Origin: Colwellia_A sp047621305
Lineage (GTDB): Bacteria > Pseudomonadota > Gammaproteobacteria > Enterobacterales > Alteromonadaceae
Assembly: GCA_047621305.1 (NCBI GenBank)
Contig: JBLHNB010000015.1
Span: 1-64,000, forward strand
Direction of reading: 5' to 3'
DNA: 64,000 nt
In this document: positions 45,189 to 54,144 of the stretch, piece by piece
Layout of the letters: each line of letters begins with the position of its first letter
Numbering within the stretch: position 1 is the stretch's first letter
Notes under the pieces: generated by a model
The model's database searches: none
What the model was told of the DNA's origin: nothing
Seen by the model: the letters and a program-made list of their open reading frames with translations, nothing else
Program-made: the position numbers and the translations under genes

Positions 45189-45869
45189 ATGAAATCATTA
45201 CTAGCATTAGGATTATTAATAACAACTTCTGTTCTCGCCAGTCAAGCAGAAATAGACACTATTGAATCTGCATATATCTCAGTAAATAGTAACGTATTAA
45301 CTGAGATCGCTAAGCAAAGTGACCATTACATAAAAGCGTTAGCCTACTATCGCTTGTCTATCTTACATAATGTACATTCAAATAAAGACCAAGCGATAGC
45401 TACTCTTGTTTCAACAATTAGTGAACTCGAGTCGATAGTGGCATCTACTCCTGGGGATGATGAGTCATGGGCACTTTTATCACAGAGTTATGGTTTAATG
45501 ATTAGCTATCAGCCACAATTAGGCGCTGAATATGGTCAAAAATCTTTTGATGCAGCAAAAAAAGCTAAAAATATTGCACCAAACAACCCAAGAATATCTT
45601 TATTTCAAGGCATTATGAGTTTCAACACCCCTGCAATATACGGTGGTAGTAAACATAAAGCGGTGGAACTATTAAATAACGCAATTGAATTATTTGAATA
45701 TGACCGTAACTCTAATAACTATTGGGGTGAGGCAGAAGCTTATGTATGGAGAGGGTTAACTTACCGAGCGCTAAATGATAACGAGAAAGCAACTGCCGAT
45801 TTTAAAATGGCATTACAACTTAAACCAAATTTTGATTGGGCAAAAATGTTACTTAAAAACAATAGTTAA
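45189..45869 (+). CDS. Exported TPR-repeat protein
   Basis: A 226 aa protein with a signal peptide (MKSLLALGLLITTSVLAS) and several tetratricopeptide-like repeats: ALAYYRLSILHNVHSNKDQA, AEYGQKSFDAAKKAKNIAPNNP, and AEAYVWRGLTYRALNDNEKATADFKMALQLKPN. Such repeats bind proteins. It lies 79 bp upstream of a DesK/DesR-like two-component system on the same strand; it could be a periplasmic partner of the kinase, which is inference. AAAGGA precedes the ATG. Confidence 0.8.
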   Translation: MKSLLALGLLITTSVLASQAEIDTIESAYISVNSNVLTEIAKQSDHYIKALAYYRLSILHNVHSNKDQAIATLVSTISELESIVASTPGDDESWALLSQSYGLMISYQPQLGAEYGQKSFDAAKKAKNIAPNNPRISLFQGIMSFNTPAIYGGSKHKAVELLNNAIELFEYDRNSNNYWGEAEAYVWRGLTYRALNDNEKATADFKMALQLKPNFDWAKMLLKNNS

Positions 45870-45948
45870 TTTTAAGGTAAAGTTGAAGGACTGTTTTAAA
45901 TAACAATCCTTCTTTGCATATAATGCAAAAACACAAAGGAAGAGTCAG

Positions 45949-47043
45949 TTGAATACATTTAAGCAAAGTATCGCCGATGGCAATAAGCCTTATTGGATGT
46001 GGGGTTCTTTAATATATACCAGCTTTTATTTTTTACCCACTATTGGTAATTATGAACATATTGCTCTCACTGATATGTTTTATATTTTGTCTATCTTTAT
46101 AGCGTTTATTTTTTTGTACCGTAAAGCTGTTTACGCCAAAGGAACTGACGTTATTCCCTTGTTAATTATGATGACGCTGGTCGCTGCATTTGGCACCTAC
46201 TTTACGGTAGGAACACAGGCGCTGTTTGGTTATGTTGCTTTCATTAGTGGTTTTAATTTAACCTTTAGAAAAAGTTTATTGGCAACAATTCTATTATCGC
46301 TAGTCATTATATTAACGGGTTACCTATTAGCTATATCAAGTTTATATTTTTACCTGCCCGCTTTAACCATATGTTGTGGACTTTATATCTTTGGCTGTTT
46401 GACTCAACGAGATGTTAAGCATCAGATAAAGGAAAGTCACAGCCAGCAACAAATAGAACAATTAGCCACCATTGCCGAACGAGAACGAATTGCACGAGAT
46501 TTACACGATGTAATAGGTCATAGTCTTTCATCCATTGCATTAAAAGCTGAACTAGCTGATAAATATATACAATTAAAAGATCAAGAAAATGCAGCGAAAG
46601 AAATTAAAGCCGTAGCGGCAATGAGTAGAAAAACATTAGCTGAAGTTAGGCAGGCAGTTTCCGGTTTAAAACGACAGGACTTAGCCACTAAGTTTAAAAC
46701 ATTAGTTGCTGCACTCACTCATCAAAACATTCAAATAGAGACAACATACGTTACTAAAAAACTATCGGCCACTATTGAGTCAACGTTAATTTTAATATTA
46801 ACAGAAGCCGTTACTAATATTATGCGCCACAGTAATGCCACCAAAGTAAATATTAATTTATTAAATAAAAACCAACAAGTACAGCTAGATATAATTGATA
46901 ATGGTATTTGCTCTGCTTATGATGAAGGTAATGGCTTAATGGGCATTAAAGAGCGTTGCCTGCAATTAAATGGTAATGTAAATATCACTACTAATAATGG
47001 CTTTGCTTTACATGTGAATTTACCTATACAGAATAATTTATGA
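45949..47043 (+). CDS. Membrane histidine kinase, DesK-like (HisKA_3)
   Basis: A sensor kinase of 364 aa. The N-terminal half has five or six membrane helices (about 15-150). A coiled linker and a HisKA_3 domain follow, with H186 in RERIARDLHDVIGHSLSS, then a HATPase with an N box (TEAVTNIMRHSNATKV), DNG and GLMGIKERC. The class resembles Bacillus DesK, a cold/membrane-fluidity sensor. The start is TTG at 45949 with AAGGAAGAG just upstream; the first ATG would remove residues of helix 1. It overlaps the response regulator by four bases. Confidence 0.9.
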   Translation: MNTFKQSIADGNKPYWMWGSLIYTSFYFLPTIGNYEHIALTDMFYILSIFIAFIFLYRKAVYAKGTDVIPLLIMMTLVAAFGTYFTVGTQALFGYVAFISGFNLTFRKSLLATILLSLVIILTGYLLAISSLYFYLPALTICCGLYIFGCLTQRDVKHQIKESHSQQQIEQLATIAERERIARDLHDVIGHSLSSIALKAELADKYIQLKDQENAAKEIKAVAAMSRKTLAEVRQAVSGLKRQDLATKFKTLVAALTHQNIQIETTYVTKKLSATIESTLILILTEAVTNIMRHSNATKVNINLLNKNQQVQLDIIDNGICSAYDEGNGLMGIKERCLQLNGNVNITTNNGFALHVNLPIQNNL

Positions 47044-47651
47044 TAAATGTAATGGTTGTCGAAGATCAGGCTATGGTTCGGGGTGCGATATGTGCCTTGT
47101 TAAATTTACATGCTCAAATAACAGTTATTGCCGAAGCAGAGGATGGAAAAAAAGCCCTCAGTTTATTAAAAAATAATGATTTAGAAAAAATTGATATTTT
47201 ATTAACTGATATAGAAATGCCGCACTTAAGTGGTATTGAGCTTGCTGAAGAAGTTTTAAAAAAGTATAAAGATATTCGTCTCGTTATTATGACCACGTTT
47301 TCGCGCAGTGGTTATATTAAACGTGCAATAAACGCGGGGGTAAAAGGCTTTATTTTAAAAGAAGCTCCTTCTGACGATTTAATAGACGCCATTATTAAAG
47401 TACATCAAGGAAGGACAGTTATTGATCCTGAGTTAGCGATAAATGCTTTGGGCGAAATAGACTTACTTACCAACAAAGAAAGAAAAGCATTACGATTTGC
47501 TGGCGATGGATTAACAACAAGTGAAATAGCTAAAAAATTATTTCTCTCTGAAGGTACTGTCCGTAATTATCTGTCTGAAGCTATTGCTAAACTCAATGCG
47601 ACTAATAGAATTGATGCCGCTCGTTTAGCAAAACAAAAAGGCTGGTTATAA
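47040..47651 (+). CDS. NarL/LuxR-family response regulator, DesR-like
   Basis: A 203 aa regulator. The receiver has E8-D9, phospho-acceptor D57 in ILLTDIEMPHLSG and K107 in GFILKEAP. The C-terminal LuxR-type helix-turn-helix (about 140-203) has LTNKERKALRFAGDGLTTSEIAKKLFLSEGTVRNYLSEAIAKLNATNR, closely matching DesR-like proteins. The start overlaps the kinase stop, so they form one operon. In a cold-adapted organism a role in membrane or temperature response is plausible but unproven; no desaturase gene adjoins. Confidence 0.93.
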   Translation: MINVMVVEDQAMVRGAICALLNLHAQITVIAEAEDGKKALSLLKNNDLEKIDILLTDIEMPHLSGIELAEEVLKKYKDIRLVIMTTFSRSGYIKRAINAGVKGFILKEAPSDDLIDAIIKVHQGRTVIDPELAINALGEIDLLTNKERKALRFAGDGLTTSEIAKKLFLSEGTVRNYLSEAIAKLNATNRIDAARLAKQKGWL

Positions 47652-47653
47652 AC

Positions 47654-47707
47654 AGTTACCATTCAAGATACTTGTTCCAAAGTACTTGAGTACTTTGAAT
47701 GGTAACT
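47654..47707. terminator. Bidirectional hairpin between the response regulator and rsmI
   Basis: Outer stem AGTTACCATTCAA / TTGAATGGTAACT with an inner palindrome AAGTACTTGAGTACTT. It occupies nearly the whole gap between convergent genes, so it can end both transcripts. Confidence 0.65.
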
Positions 47708-47712
47708 AGTCA

Positions 47713-48558
47713 TTATTTCAGTGAAAGTGCTATATCGTATAGGGCATTTTTTTTAACACCATAAATTTCTGCGGTTATAGCACACGCTTTTTTCGGCTTC
47801 ATTTCTTCAAGTAAAAGTTTTAAGGTATCAATCACTTTAGGAGGTATGGCATTAGGGTCAACCTTGCGCCCTTCAATAATTAGCACCATTTCACCTTTAA
47901 GCTGATTAGGATCTTCTTTAAGCCACGCTAAAAGATTTTCAGCCGTATCTGAATACACCGTTTCAAAAGTTTTGGTTAATTCTCGGGCAATCACGACATA
48001 ACGTTCGCCACCTAAAGTAGTTACAATATCTTCAACAGTATCTATTGCGCGGCGCGGTGCATCATAAAAAACCATGGTACGAGGTTCGTTAGCTAATGCT
48101 GTTAATGTGGCTTGCCTTGCCCCTGTTTTAGAAGGTAAAAAGCCTTCAAATGAAAATCTATCTGTCGGCAGTCCCGCACAAGATAACGCAGCAATAGCAG
48201 CACATGCGCCGGGAACCGGACTAACCGGCAAACCTAATTGGCGACAATGGCGAACTAGATGAAAGCCGGGGTCACTAATCAATGGCGTACCAGCATCGGA
48301 AACGAGTGCTATACTTTTTCCTTCTTGTAATAAACTGGCAATATACTCTTGTTTTTGTCTCTCGTTATGGTCGTGGAGTGAAACTGTTCTGTTTTTTATC
48401 GAAAATTCTGACAACAACCTCCCAGTATGACGCGTATCTTCACAGGCAATTACATCAACTTGTGATAAAACGTCAAGCGCCCGTTGAGTAATATCACCCA
48501 AGTTACCAATAGGTGTTGCAACGATATACAAAGTACCTGAATTTATCTGTGTTTGCAT
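47713..48558 (-). CDS. rsmI: 16S rRNA 2'-O-ribose C1402 methyltransferase
   Basis: A 281 aa SAM-dependent methyltransferase of the tetrapyrrole-methylase fold that modifies C1402 of 16S rRNA. Signatures are GTLYIVATPIGNLGDITQRAL at the start, EDTRHTGRLL, SDAGTPLISDPGF, PGACAAIAALSCAGLPTDRFSFEGFLP and ELTKTFE. Length is normal. Divergent from lpoA, the standard gammaproteobacterial arrangement (yraL-yraM). Confidence 0.97.
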   Translation of the reverse strand: MQTQINSGTLYIVATPIGNLGDITQRALDVLSQVDVIACEDTRHTGRLLSEFSIKNRTVSLHDHNERQKQEYIASLLQEGKSIALVSDAGTPLISDPGFHLVRHCRQLGLPVSPVPGACAAIAALSCAGLPTDRFSFEGFLPSKTGARQATLTALANEPRTMVFYDAPRRAIDTVEDIVTTLGGERYVVIARELTKTFETVYSDTAENLLAWLKEDPNQLKGEMVLIIEGRKVDPNAIPPKVIDTLKLLLEEMKPKKACAITAEIYGVKKNALYDIALSLK

Positions 48559-48648
48559 GAAAAGTGATCTCTGTAGTTGAGAGAAAAGAAAATGACGTTT
48601 ATTATAAGATACAATTCTTGCATAAAGCTATTAAACACGGATTTATAA

Positions 48649-50505
48649 GTGCTAACTCAAACAAATTTTTATTCTTGGTGCAAATGTATGCTAAACAGCG
48701 CAATCCTTGCTTTTTTATTAGCAAGTTGTGCAACGCCTGAAAATGCATCAACCAAAAAGCCAAGCCAACACATTATTATTGAAAAAAATGGCATACTTTC
48801 GTCACAATTATCAGCACAACAATATTTACAAAGTGCAGCACAAGTGTCAACGCAACAAGCCATACCGTTATTAATTAATGCTAGTGCAGCCTATTTCGAA
48901 GAAGAGAGTTATTTGAAATCATTATGGGTAGCCAATCAGGTTTCCCCATTGTTACACAACCCCCTTCAACACTACCAATTAGCCATAATTAAAGCTGATA
49001 ACCTAGTGCAGTTAAACAAAATTGAACAAGCCTATCAACAATTACGACAGGCTCAATTATATAATCAAGAACATAACATAAAACACTCTTTACGCTACTT
49101 GCAAGTCCATGCAATCGTTCAAAAGCAAAGAGGTCTGATCATTTCATCATTGGATTCATCTTTAAGAGCATTTTCAATGAATGATCAAGCAGATGATGAA
49201 ACTGTATCGGCAATTTGGTACGAACTAAGCCATTTGTCTCAATGGCAACTTCAGCAATTAACGTCACTAAACCCGCCCTACATTAAGGGTTGGCAACAAA
49301 TACTTATCTACGGCTATCAATTTGGTCACGAACAACAACGTTTTCACCGTTATTTAACACAATGGCAGCGCAAGTATCCCAATCATCCAGCAAACGCAGT
49401 GGTAAAGAAGATTAAAGAAGAACCGCTATTTATCACTACTAAAATTAAGAATATTGCCGTAATTTTACCCTTGTCCGGTATACAAGAACCTGCAGGAAGT
49501 GTCGCTCAACAGGGTATTATTGCTGCTTATAATAATGATGAAGAGATAACCTTACATTTTATCGATTCCAATGAAACTGAGATGGCAACGTTACCTATTA
49601 CTTTCCATGAGAAAAATATCGATTATGTTATTGGTCCTTTGTTGAAAAAAAATGTACATGATTATCTAAACATTATTGATAATGCAACACCCACCCTGCT
49701 ATTGAATATATCGTCGACTTTACCTATGAATGAAAATCATGTGGCATTATCAATGAGGCGTGAAGATGAAGCGATACAAGCGGCAACAACCCTGAGTAAA
49801 CAAAAATTTAAACACCCGATAGTTTTCAGTCTCGCGGATAATGTCAGTAAACGCGTTGCCAAGTCATTCGCTCAACAATGGTATCTGAGCACCAATCAAC
49901 AGCCTGAAATTGTCTATTTCGATAAAAGTTCAGAAATGCAACAATTATTAAAAGACAGCCTCGACGTTAACCAGAGCCAAAAAAGAATCAGATCTCTGGA
50001 ATTACGTATTCGCCAAAAAATTAAAACAGAAGCAAGAAATAGACGCGATATAGATATGATTTACTTAGTTGCTTCGCCGACAGCAACCCGCCTATTGAAA
50101 CCCTACATTGACGTAAACATAAGTACATACGCCTCATTAATCCCCATATTTGCAAGTTCGCTAAGTCATAGTGGTAAAGTAGATCCAAGTGAACGTAAAG
50201 ATCTGTCAGGACTAACATTTACAGAGATGCCTTGGTTATTAACAAGCAAATATCAAGATAAGACGCTTGCAGAAGTGAGTCATAAATTATGGCCTGAGCG
50301 CAGTGATAGCTTGCAGCGTATTTTTGCAATGGGGTTTGATAGTGTTAACTTAGTCAAAAAGATCCCTGCGATGAAAGCAGCGCCTTATATAAGACATTTT
50401 GGTCAAACTGGCACCCTCAAGCTAGATACACAAAATATATTAACCCGCAGTTTATTATGGGGTAAGTATGAGCAAGGAGAGGTACAAGAAATTGTTATGG
50501 AATGA
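48649..50505 (+). CDS. lpoA: Penicillin-binding protein activator LpoA
   Basis: A 618 aa outer-membrane lipoprotein that activates PBP1A from outside the cell. The lipobox LLASC puts the lipidated cysteine at C27. Residues about 35-270 form a TPR-like N domain and about 280-610 a periplasmic-binding-like C domain starting KNIAVILPLSGIQEPAG. The start is GTG 48649 with a CGGA-type RBS; the ATG at 48688 would leave a signal peptide with no positive charge. It overlaps yraN by 38 bp and lies in the conserved rsmI/lpoA-yraN-diaA-dolP block. Confidence 0.92.
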   Translation: MLTQTNFYSWCKCMLNSAILAFLLASCATPENASTKKPSQHIIIEKNGILSSQLSAQQYLQSAAQVSTQQAIPLLINASAAYFEEESYLKSLWVANQVSPLLHNPLQHYQLAIIKADNLVQLNKIEQAYQQLRQAQLYNQEHNIKHSLRYLQVHAIVQKQRGLIISSLDSSLRAFSMNDQADDETVSAIWYELSHLSQWQLQQLTSLNPPYIKGWQQILIYGYQFGHEQQRFHRYLTQWQRKYPNHPANAVVKKIKEEPLFITTKIKNIAVILPLSGIQEPAGSVAQQGIIAAYNNDEEITLHFIDSNETEMATLPITFHEKNIDYVIGPLLKKNVHDYLNIIDNATPTLLLNISSTLPMNENHVALSMRREDEAIQAATTLSKQKFKHPIVFSLADNVSKRVAKSFAQQWYLSTNQQPEIVYFDKSSEMQQLLKDSLDVNQSQKRIRSLELRIRQKIKTEARNRRDIDMIYLVASPTATRLLKPYIDVNISTYASLIPIFASSLSHSGKVDPSERKDLSGLTFTEMPWLLTSKYQDKTLAEVSHKLWPERSDSLQRIFAMGFDSVNLVKKIPAMKAAPYIRHFGQTGTLKLDTQNILTRSLLWGKYEQGEVQEIVME

Positions 50506-50866
50506 TACTCACTCGACCCAAAATAAAGGACAATCAACTGAAGATTTTGCTCAGCAATATTTAGTTAATAATGGCTTACAGTATGTAACTAAAAACTACC
50601 GTAATCGGCAGGGTGAAATAGATATTATTTTTCTTGAAAGTAATGTCTATGTCTTTGTAGAAGTGAAATATCGCAAGAATAACAACTTTGGTGGTGCTAT
50701 ATCTGCCGTTACTTACAAAAAAACACAAAAAATTAAGCAATGTGCAAAGTTTTATCTGCAACAAAACGGTTTAAATGAATATAATACCCCATGCCGATTC
50801 GATATTATCGCTTTAGATGGTGATATTAATCAACCACAAATAACTTGGCTTAAAAACGCCTTTTAA
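50468..50866 (+). CDS. yraN: YraN family (UPF0102) nuclease-fold protein
   Basis: A 132 aa protein with the restriction-endonuclease-like core GEIDIIFLESNVYVFVEVKYRK, containing the E, D and ExK residues of a PD-(D/E)xK-type site. The family is widespread and its role is not settled, though a link to DNA processing has been proposed. The start ATG lies inside lpoA (38 bp overlap), giving the usual length. Position between lpoA and diaA matches E. coli. Confidence 0.92.
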   Translation: MSKERYKKLLWNDTHSTQNKGQSTEDFAQQYLVNNGLQYVTKNYRNRQGEIDIIFLESNVYVFVEVKYRKNNNFGGAISAVTYKKTQKIKQCAKFYLQQNGLNEYNTPCRFDIIALDGDINQPQITWLKNAF

Positions 50867-50893
50867 TCAATCACAACGGAGCATAAACCCGCT

Positions 50894-51484
50894 ATGTTAG
50901 ACCGGATAAAAAGTAATTTCACCGAAAGTATCCAAACTAAAATTGCCGCTAGCGAAGTACTCGCAGGCCCTATTGAACATGCAGGTATGATCATGGTGCA
51001 AAGCTTATTAGCTGGTAATAAAATACTTGCTTGTGGTAACGGTGGTTCAGCGGGTGATGCACAGCACTTTTCAGCCGAGTTATTAAACCGTTATGAAACT
51101 GAACGTCCGCCATTACCCGCTATAGCTTTAACGACGGATACCTCAACAATTACTTCTATTGGTAATGATTATCACTTTGATGAAATATTTTCTAAACAAG
51201 TGAGAGCCTTAGGTAATAGCGGCGATGTTTTACTTGCAATTTCAACCAGTGGTAACTCTCGCAATGTAGTAAAAGCGATTGAAGCGGCGGTTTCACGCGA
51301 CATTCCTATTATTGTACTTTCGGGCGGTGATGGCGGAGATATTGCCGGTTTATTAGGTGAAAATGATGTCGAAATACGCGTACCATCGTCAAGAACCGCA
51401 CGTATTCAGGAAGTACATTTACTTGTTATTCACTGTTTATGTGACATTATTGATACGATGCTATTTCCACAGACGGATGATTAA
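50894..51484 (+). CDS. diaA: DnaA initiator-associating protein DiaA (SIS domain)
   Basis: A 196 aa protein with one SIS sugar-isomerase domain: GNGGSAGDAQHFSAELLNR and LLAISTSGNSRNVVKAIE. The GmhA-like fold is shared with phosphoheptose isomerase, but the neighbourhood (lpoA, yraN before and dolP after) identifies DiaA, which binds DnaA and helps start replication. CGGAG lies upstream of the ATG. It is one base from dolP. Confidence 0.92.
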   Translation: MLDRIKSNFTESIQTKIAASEVLAGPIEHAGMIMVQSLLAGNKILACGNGGSAGDAQHFSAELLNRYETERPPLPAIALTTDTSTITSIGNDYHFDEIFSKQVRALGNSGDVLLAISTSGNSRNVVKAIEAAVSRDIPIIVLSGGDGGDIAGLLGENDVEIRVPSSRTARIQEVHLLVIHCLCDIIDTMLFPQTDD

Positions 51485-51485
51485 G

Positions 51486-52064
51486 ATGCCAATTAAAAAC
51501 CTCGCTGTATTATTACTCAGCATTTCATTATTACAAGGGTGTGTAGCCGCGGCTGTTGTAGCTGTTACTAGTGGTGCAGGCGTTGCCGTCGATAAACGTA
51601 CCTTAGGTAAACAAATTGATGACCAAAGAATAGAATTAGCCGCTCATAACGACTTAAGTAAACACCAAGCATTACAAGACAATACTAATCTACAAATTGT
51701 TAGCGTTAATGGCAGTGTTTTGGTTGTTGGACAAGCACCTAATAGTTACCTTCGTGATTTGGCCATTAAGACGATAACAAGCGTTAACGGTGTTTTACAT
51801 GTGCATAACCAAATACGGATCAGCAATGAAATATCCTTTACAACGAAAACAAATGACCTGTGGTTAACGTCAAAAGTAAAAACGGCATTATTTGCTGCCG
51901 AAAATATTAGCGCATCCAACATAAAAGTAGTGACTGAAAATGGTGAAGTGTTTTTATTAGGTTTAATTTCTTCAAGTCAGGCTAATGAAGCCGTTGATAT
52001 AGCAAGAAATATCGGCGGTGTTAACCGCGTTTTTAAGATGTTTGAATTTACAAAGTCACTTTAA
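51486..52064 (+). CDS. dolP: Outer-membrane lipoprotein DolP (YraP), two BON domains
   Basis: A 192 aa lipoprotein supporting outer-membrane integrity and BAM function in E. coli. The signal peptide ends in lipobox LLQGC. Two BON domains follow (about 45-110 and 120-190), each ending in VNG/GGVNRV-like turns: VNGVLHVHNQIRI and IGGVNRVFKMFEF. The frame is open far upstream into diaA, but ATG 51486 directly precedes the signal peptide, one base after the diaA stop. Last gene of the lpoA block. Confidence 0.93.
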   Translation: MPIKNLAVLLLSISLLQGCVAAAVVAVTSGAGVAVDKRTLGKQIDDQRIELAAHNDLSKHQALQDNTNLQIVSVNGSVLVVGQAPNSYLRDLAIKTITSVNGVLHVHNQIRISNEISFTTKTNDLWLTSKVKTALFAAENISASNIKVVTENGEVFLLGLISSSQANEAVDIARNIGGVNRVFKMFEFTKSL

Positions 52065-52140
52065 TTATTATCTCTATGTATAAAAGCACTTTTTATAGAT
52101 GAAAAATATAGCGGGTTAGGACGCTCACACTATAAGGCAT

Positions 52141-52162
52141 GCATGACCAAAATCAGTCATGC
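52141..52162. terminator. Weak hairpin between dolP and sspB
   Basis: GCATGAC / GTCATGC with an eight-base loop in the gap between convergent genes. No T run follows, so the call is weak. Confidence 0.35.
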
Positions 52163-52207
52163 AACCTGTTATTAGATGCTGTTGATAGAGCAAGTTTAAA
52201 CGGTGTT

Positions 52208-52672
52208 TTATTTAATCACTTTAAGGCTTGCTCTGCCTTTTTTCTTAACTGAACTTTGCTCTTTATTAAGGGCTAGATCATCCGATTTTCTTTCAGAACT
52301 AACACTTGTTAAAGCTGCACTTGCATCTTTAATATCTTGTTCTGGAGGGTGTTCTATGGCTAGTGATGTACCTGCACCATTTTCTTTTGCGTAGATAGCT
52401 GCTACAGCACCGTAGGGCACAACGATATGTTCAAGCTTACCACCAAATCTGGCACTAAATTCGATGCTGTCGTTACCTAAACCAATAGTGCCCACTGCTG
52501 CCGAAGATACATTCAGGATTATTTGTCCGTCATTTACATAGGACATAGGCACTAAAACGCCATAAAAATTCACGTCAACCACCACATAAGGGGTTAATTG
52601 ATTATCAGTGATCCACTGATAAAAAGCCCTAACAATATAGGGCTTATTAGAGGTCATAGATATTTCAGACAC
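52208..52672 (-). CDS. sspB: ClpXP specificity-enhancing factor SspB
   Basis: A 154 aa adaptor that delivers ssrA-tagged proteins to ClpXP. The N-terminal substrate-binding domain has KPYIVRAFYQWITDNQLTPYVVVDV and VLNVSSAAVGTIGLGNDSIEFSARFGG. The C-terminal ClpX-binding tail is short and ends in ...KKKGRASLKVIK, where SspB tails carry a hydrophobic-basic XB motif. The start is GTG at 52672, overlapping the sspA stop (TAGTG); ATG 52657 lacks an RBS. Confidence 0.95.
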   Translation of the reverse strand: MSEISMTSNKPYIVRAFYQWITDNQLTPYVVVDVNFYGVLVPMSYVNDGQIILNVSSAAVGTIGLGNDSIEFSARFGGKLEHIVVPYGAVAAIYAKENGAGTSLAIEHPPEQDIKDASAALTSVSSERKSDDLALNKEQSSVKKKGRASLKVIK

Positions 52673-53313
52673 TACACTGGATTTCCAAAACGTAATTCAC
52701 GCTCAGACTCAGTAAGAGATGCTTGAAAAGATTCACGTTCAAATAATTTAAGCATATACGTCTTCAATTCTTTAGAACCCTGTCCTTCAAGTTCAATACC
52801 AAACACTGGGAGACGCCATAATAGTGGTGCTAAATAGCAATCAACTAAGCTAAATTCTTCACTCATAAAATATGGCGCTTCATTTAATACCGGCGCTATA
52901 TTCAATAAATGTTCTTTAAGCTCTTGTCGTGCTTTGCTTGCTGCTTCTGCAGGTCCAGATGTTATTGTTTTTGCAAGACTATACCAATCTTGTTCAATAC
53001 GATACATCATCAGGCGGCTACGGCCACGAGAAACTGGATAAACAGGCATTAATGGTGGGTGTGGAAAACGCTCATCGAGATACTCAATGATGATCTTGGC
53101 TTCATACAAAGCAAGCTCACGGTCTATTAATGTAGGAACTGTACCGTAAGGGTTTAGCTCCAGTAAGTCTTCAGGTAAATTATCTAAATCTACCAAGTGA
53201 ATATCTACGCCAACACCTTTTTCTGCTAATACAATGCGTGTTTGATGACTATACATGTCATCTGCATGTGAATATAAATTCATAACAGATCGTTTATTTG
53301 CAGCTACGGCCAT
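52672..53313 (-). CDS. sspA: Stringent starvation protein A
   Basis: A 213 aa glutathione-transferase-like protein that binds RNA polymerase and adjusts transcription in stationary phase and stress. It shows NLYSHADDMYSHQTRIVLAEKGV at the start, NPYGTVPTLIDRELALYEAKIIIEYLDERFPHPPLMP in the thioredoxin-like half, and an all-helical C domain. The frame opens at TTG 53337, but ATG 53313 has GGAGG five bases upstream. Operon with sspB, the conserved petABC-sspAB order. Confidence 0.96.
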   Translation of the reverse strand: MAVAANKRSVMNLYSHADDMYSHQTRIVLAEKGVGVDIHLVDLDNLPEDLLELNPYGTVPTLIDRELALYEAKIIIEYLDERFPHPPLMPVYPVSRGRSRLMMYRIEQDWYSLAKTITSGPAEAASKARQELKEHLLNIAPVLNEAPYFMSEEFSLVDCYLAPLLWRLPVFGIELEGQGSKELKTYMLKLFERESFQASLTESERELRFGNPV

Positions 53314-53350
53314 AATGCCTCCAATAAAATTCTTCAATAAAAAACAATAA

Positions 53351-53385
53351 ACCCAAACAACTTAGTCTATCTAAATCGTTTGGGT
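53351..53385 (-). terminator. Terminator of the petABC operon
   Basis: ACCCAAAC / GTTTGGGT with a 19-base loop and, on the minus strand, TTATTGTTTTTTATTG downstream. A second small stem (GAGGTT / AACCTC) lies between it and petC. Confidence 0.6.
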
Positions 53386-53433
53386 ATCAAGAGGTTATAA
53401 ACCTCAAAAATGAGTAATGCCACTATTAACTAT

Positions 53434-54144
53434 TTAGTGTACATCTCTCCAATATTCAACTTTAAGTAAATAAGCAAAGATTAAAAATATAACTAAAAAT
53501 CCAATCACCCAATAACCCATTGCTTCACGCTCTAGTTTATTCGGTTCTGCGGTATATTCTAAAAAGTTAGCTAAGTCACGAGCAAAAGCATCGTACTCTT
53601 CAGCCGTCATCGAACCACCGGCTGCTTCAGTTAAGTTACCGTGCTCATCAAGTGTGCGAAGTCCTTGCAAACCTTGAAGTACATGAGGCATACCAACATC
53701 TTTAAATACTTTATTATTCACACCAAATGGACGTTCAGGGTCTACATAAAATGAACGTAAATAAGTATAAATATAATCAGGTCCTGGTTTTAATCGCGCC
53801 ATTAGGGTCAAATCAGGTGGTGCGCTACCAAACCATTTAGCTGAATCTTTAGCTGGCATGGTATTAGTAATATGCTCACCGGGCTTTTGACCATTCTGTA
53901 AATATTTAGCCAGACCATCTTCGTCACTTATACCTAAATCTGTAAAAGTACGATTGTAACGTTGATATTTTAACTGATGACAACCTAAGCAATAATTTAC
54001 ATATGAATCAAAACCACGTTTAAGTGACTCTTTATCAGCTAAGTCATTACCTGCTTTATCTAAATGCATACCACCACTTGATGCTAATGCAAACAAAGGT
54101 AGCGCAAGGATTCCGAACGTAAAGGCTCTAATAAATTTATTCAT
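53434..54144 (-). CDS. petC: Cytochrome c1 of the bc1 complex
   Basis: A 236 aa membrane-anchored cytochrome, the electron outlet of ubiquinol-cytochrome c reductase. Signal peptide 1-21 (ALPLFALASSGG), heme motif CLGCH (about 53-57), an M ligand region in the APPDLTLMARL to MPHVLQGLQG segment, and a C-terminal membrane helix (about 212-230: MGYWVIGFLVIFLIFAYLL). The start overlaps the petB stop by one base (TAATG). Confidence 0.95.
   Translation of the reverse strand: MNKFIRAFTFGILALPLFALASSGGMHLDKAGNDLADKESLKRGFDSYVNYCLGCHQLKYQRYNRTFTDLGISDEDGLAKYLQNGQKPGEHITNTMPAKDSAKWFGSAPPDLTLMARLKPGPDYIYTYLRSFYVDPERPFGVNNKVFKDVGMPHVLQGLQGLRTLDEHGNLTEAAGGSMTAEEYDAFARDLANFLEYTAEPNKLEREAMGYWVIGFLVIFLIFAYLLKVEYWRDVH

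Noticed and set aside
51357..51485. Upstream extension of dolP
   Set aside because: It would overlap diaA by over 120 bases and precede the lipoprotein signal; ATG 51486 is the natural start.
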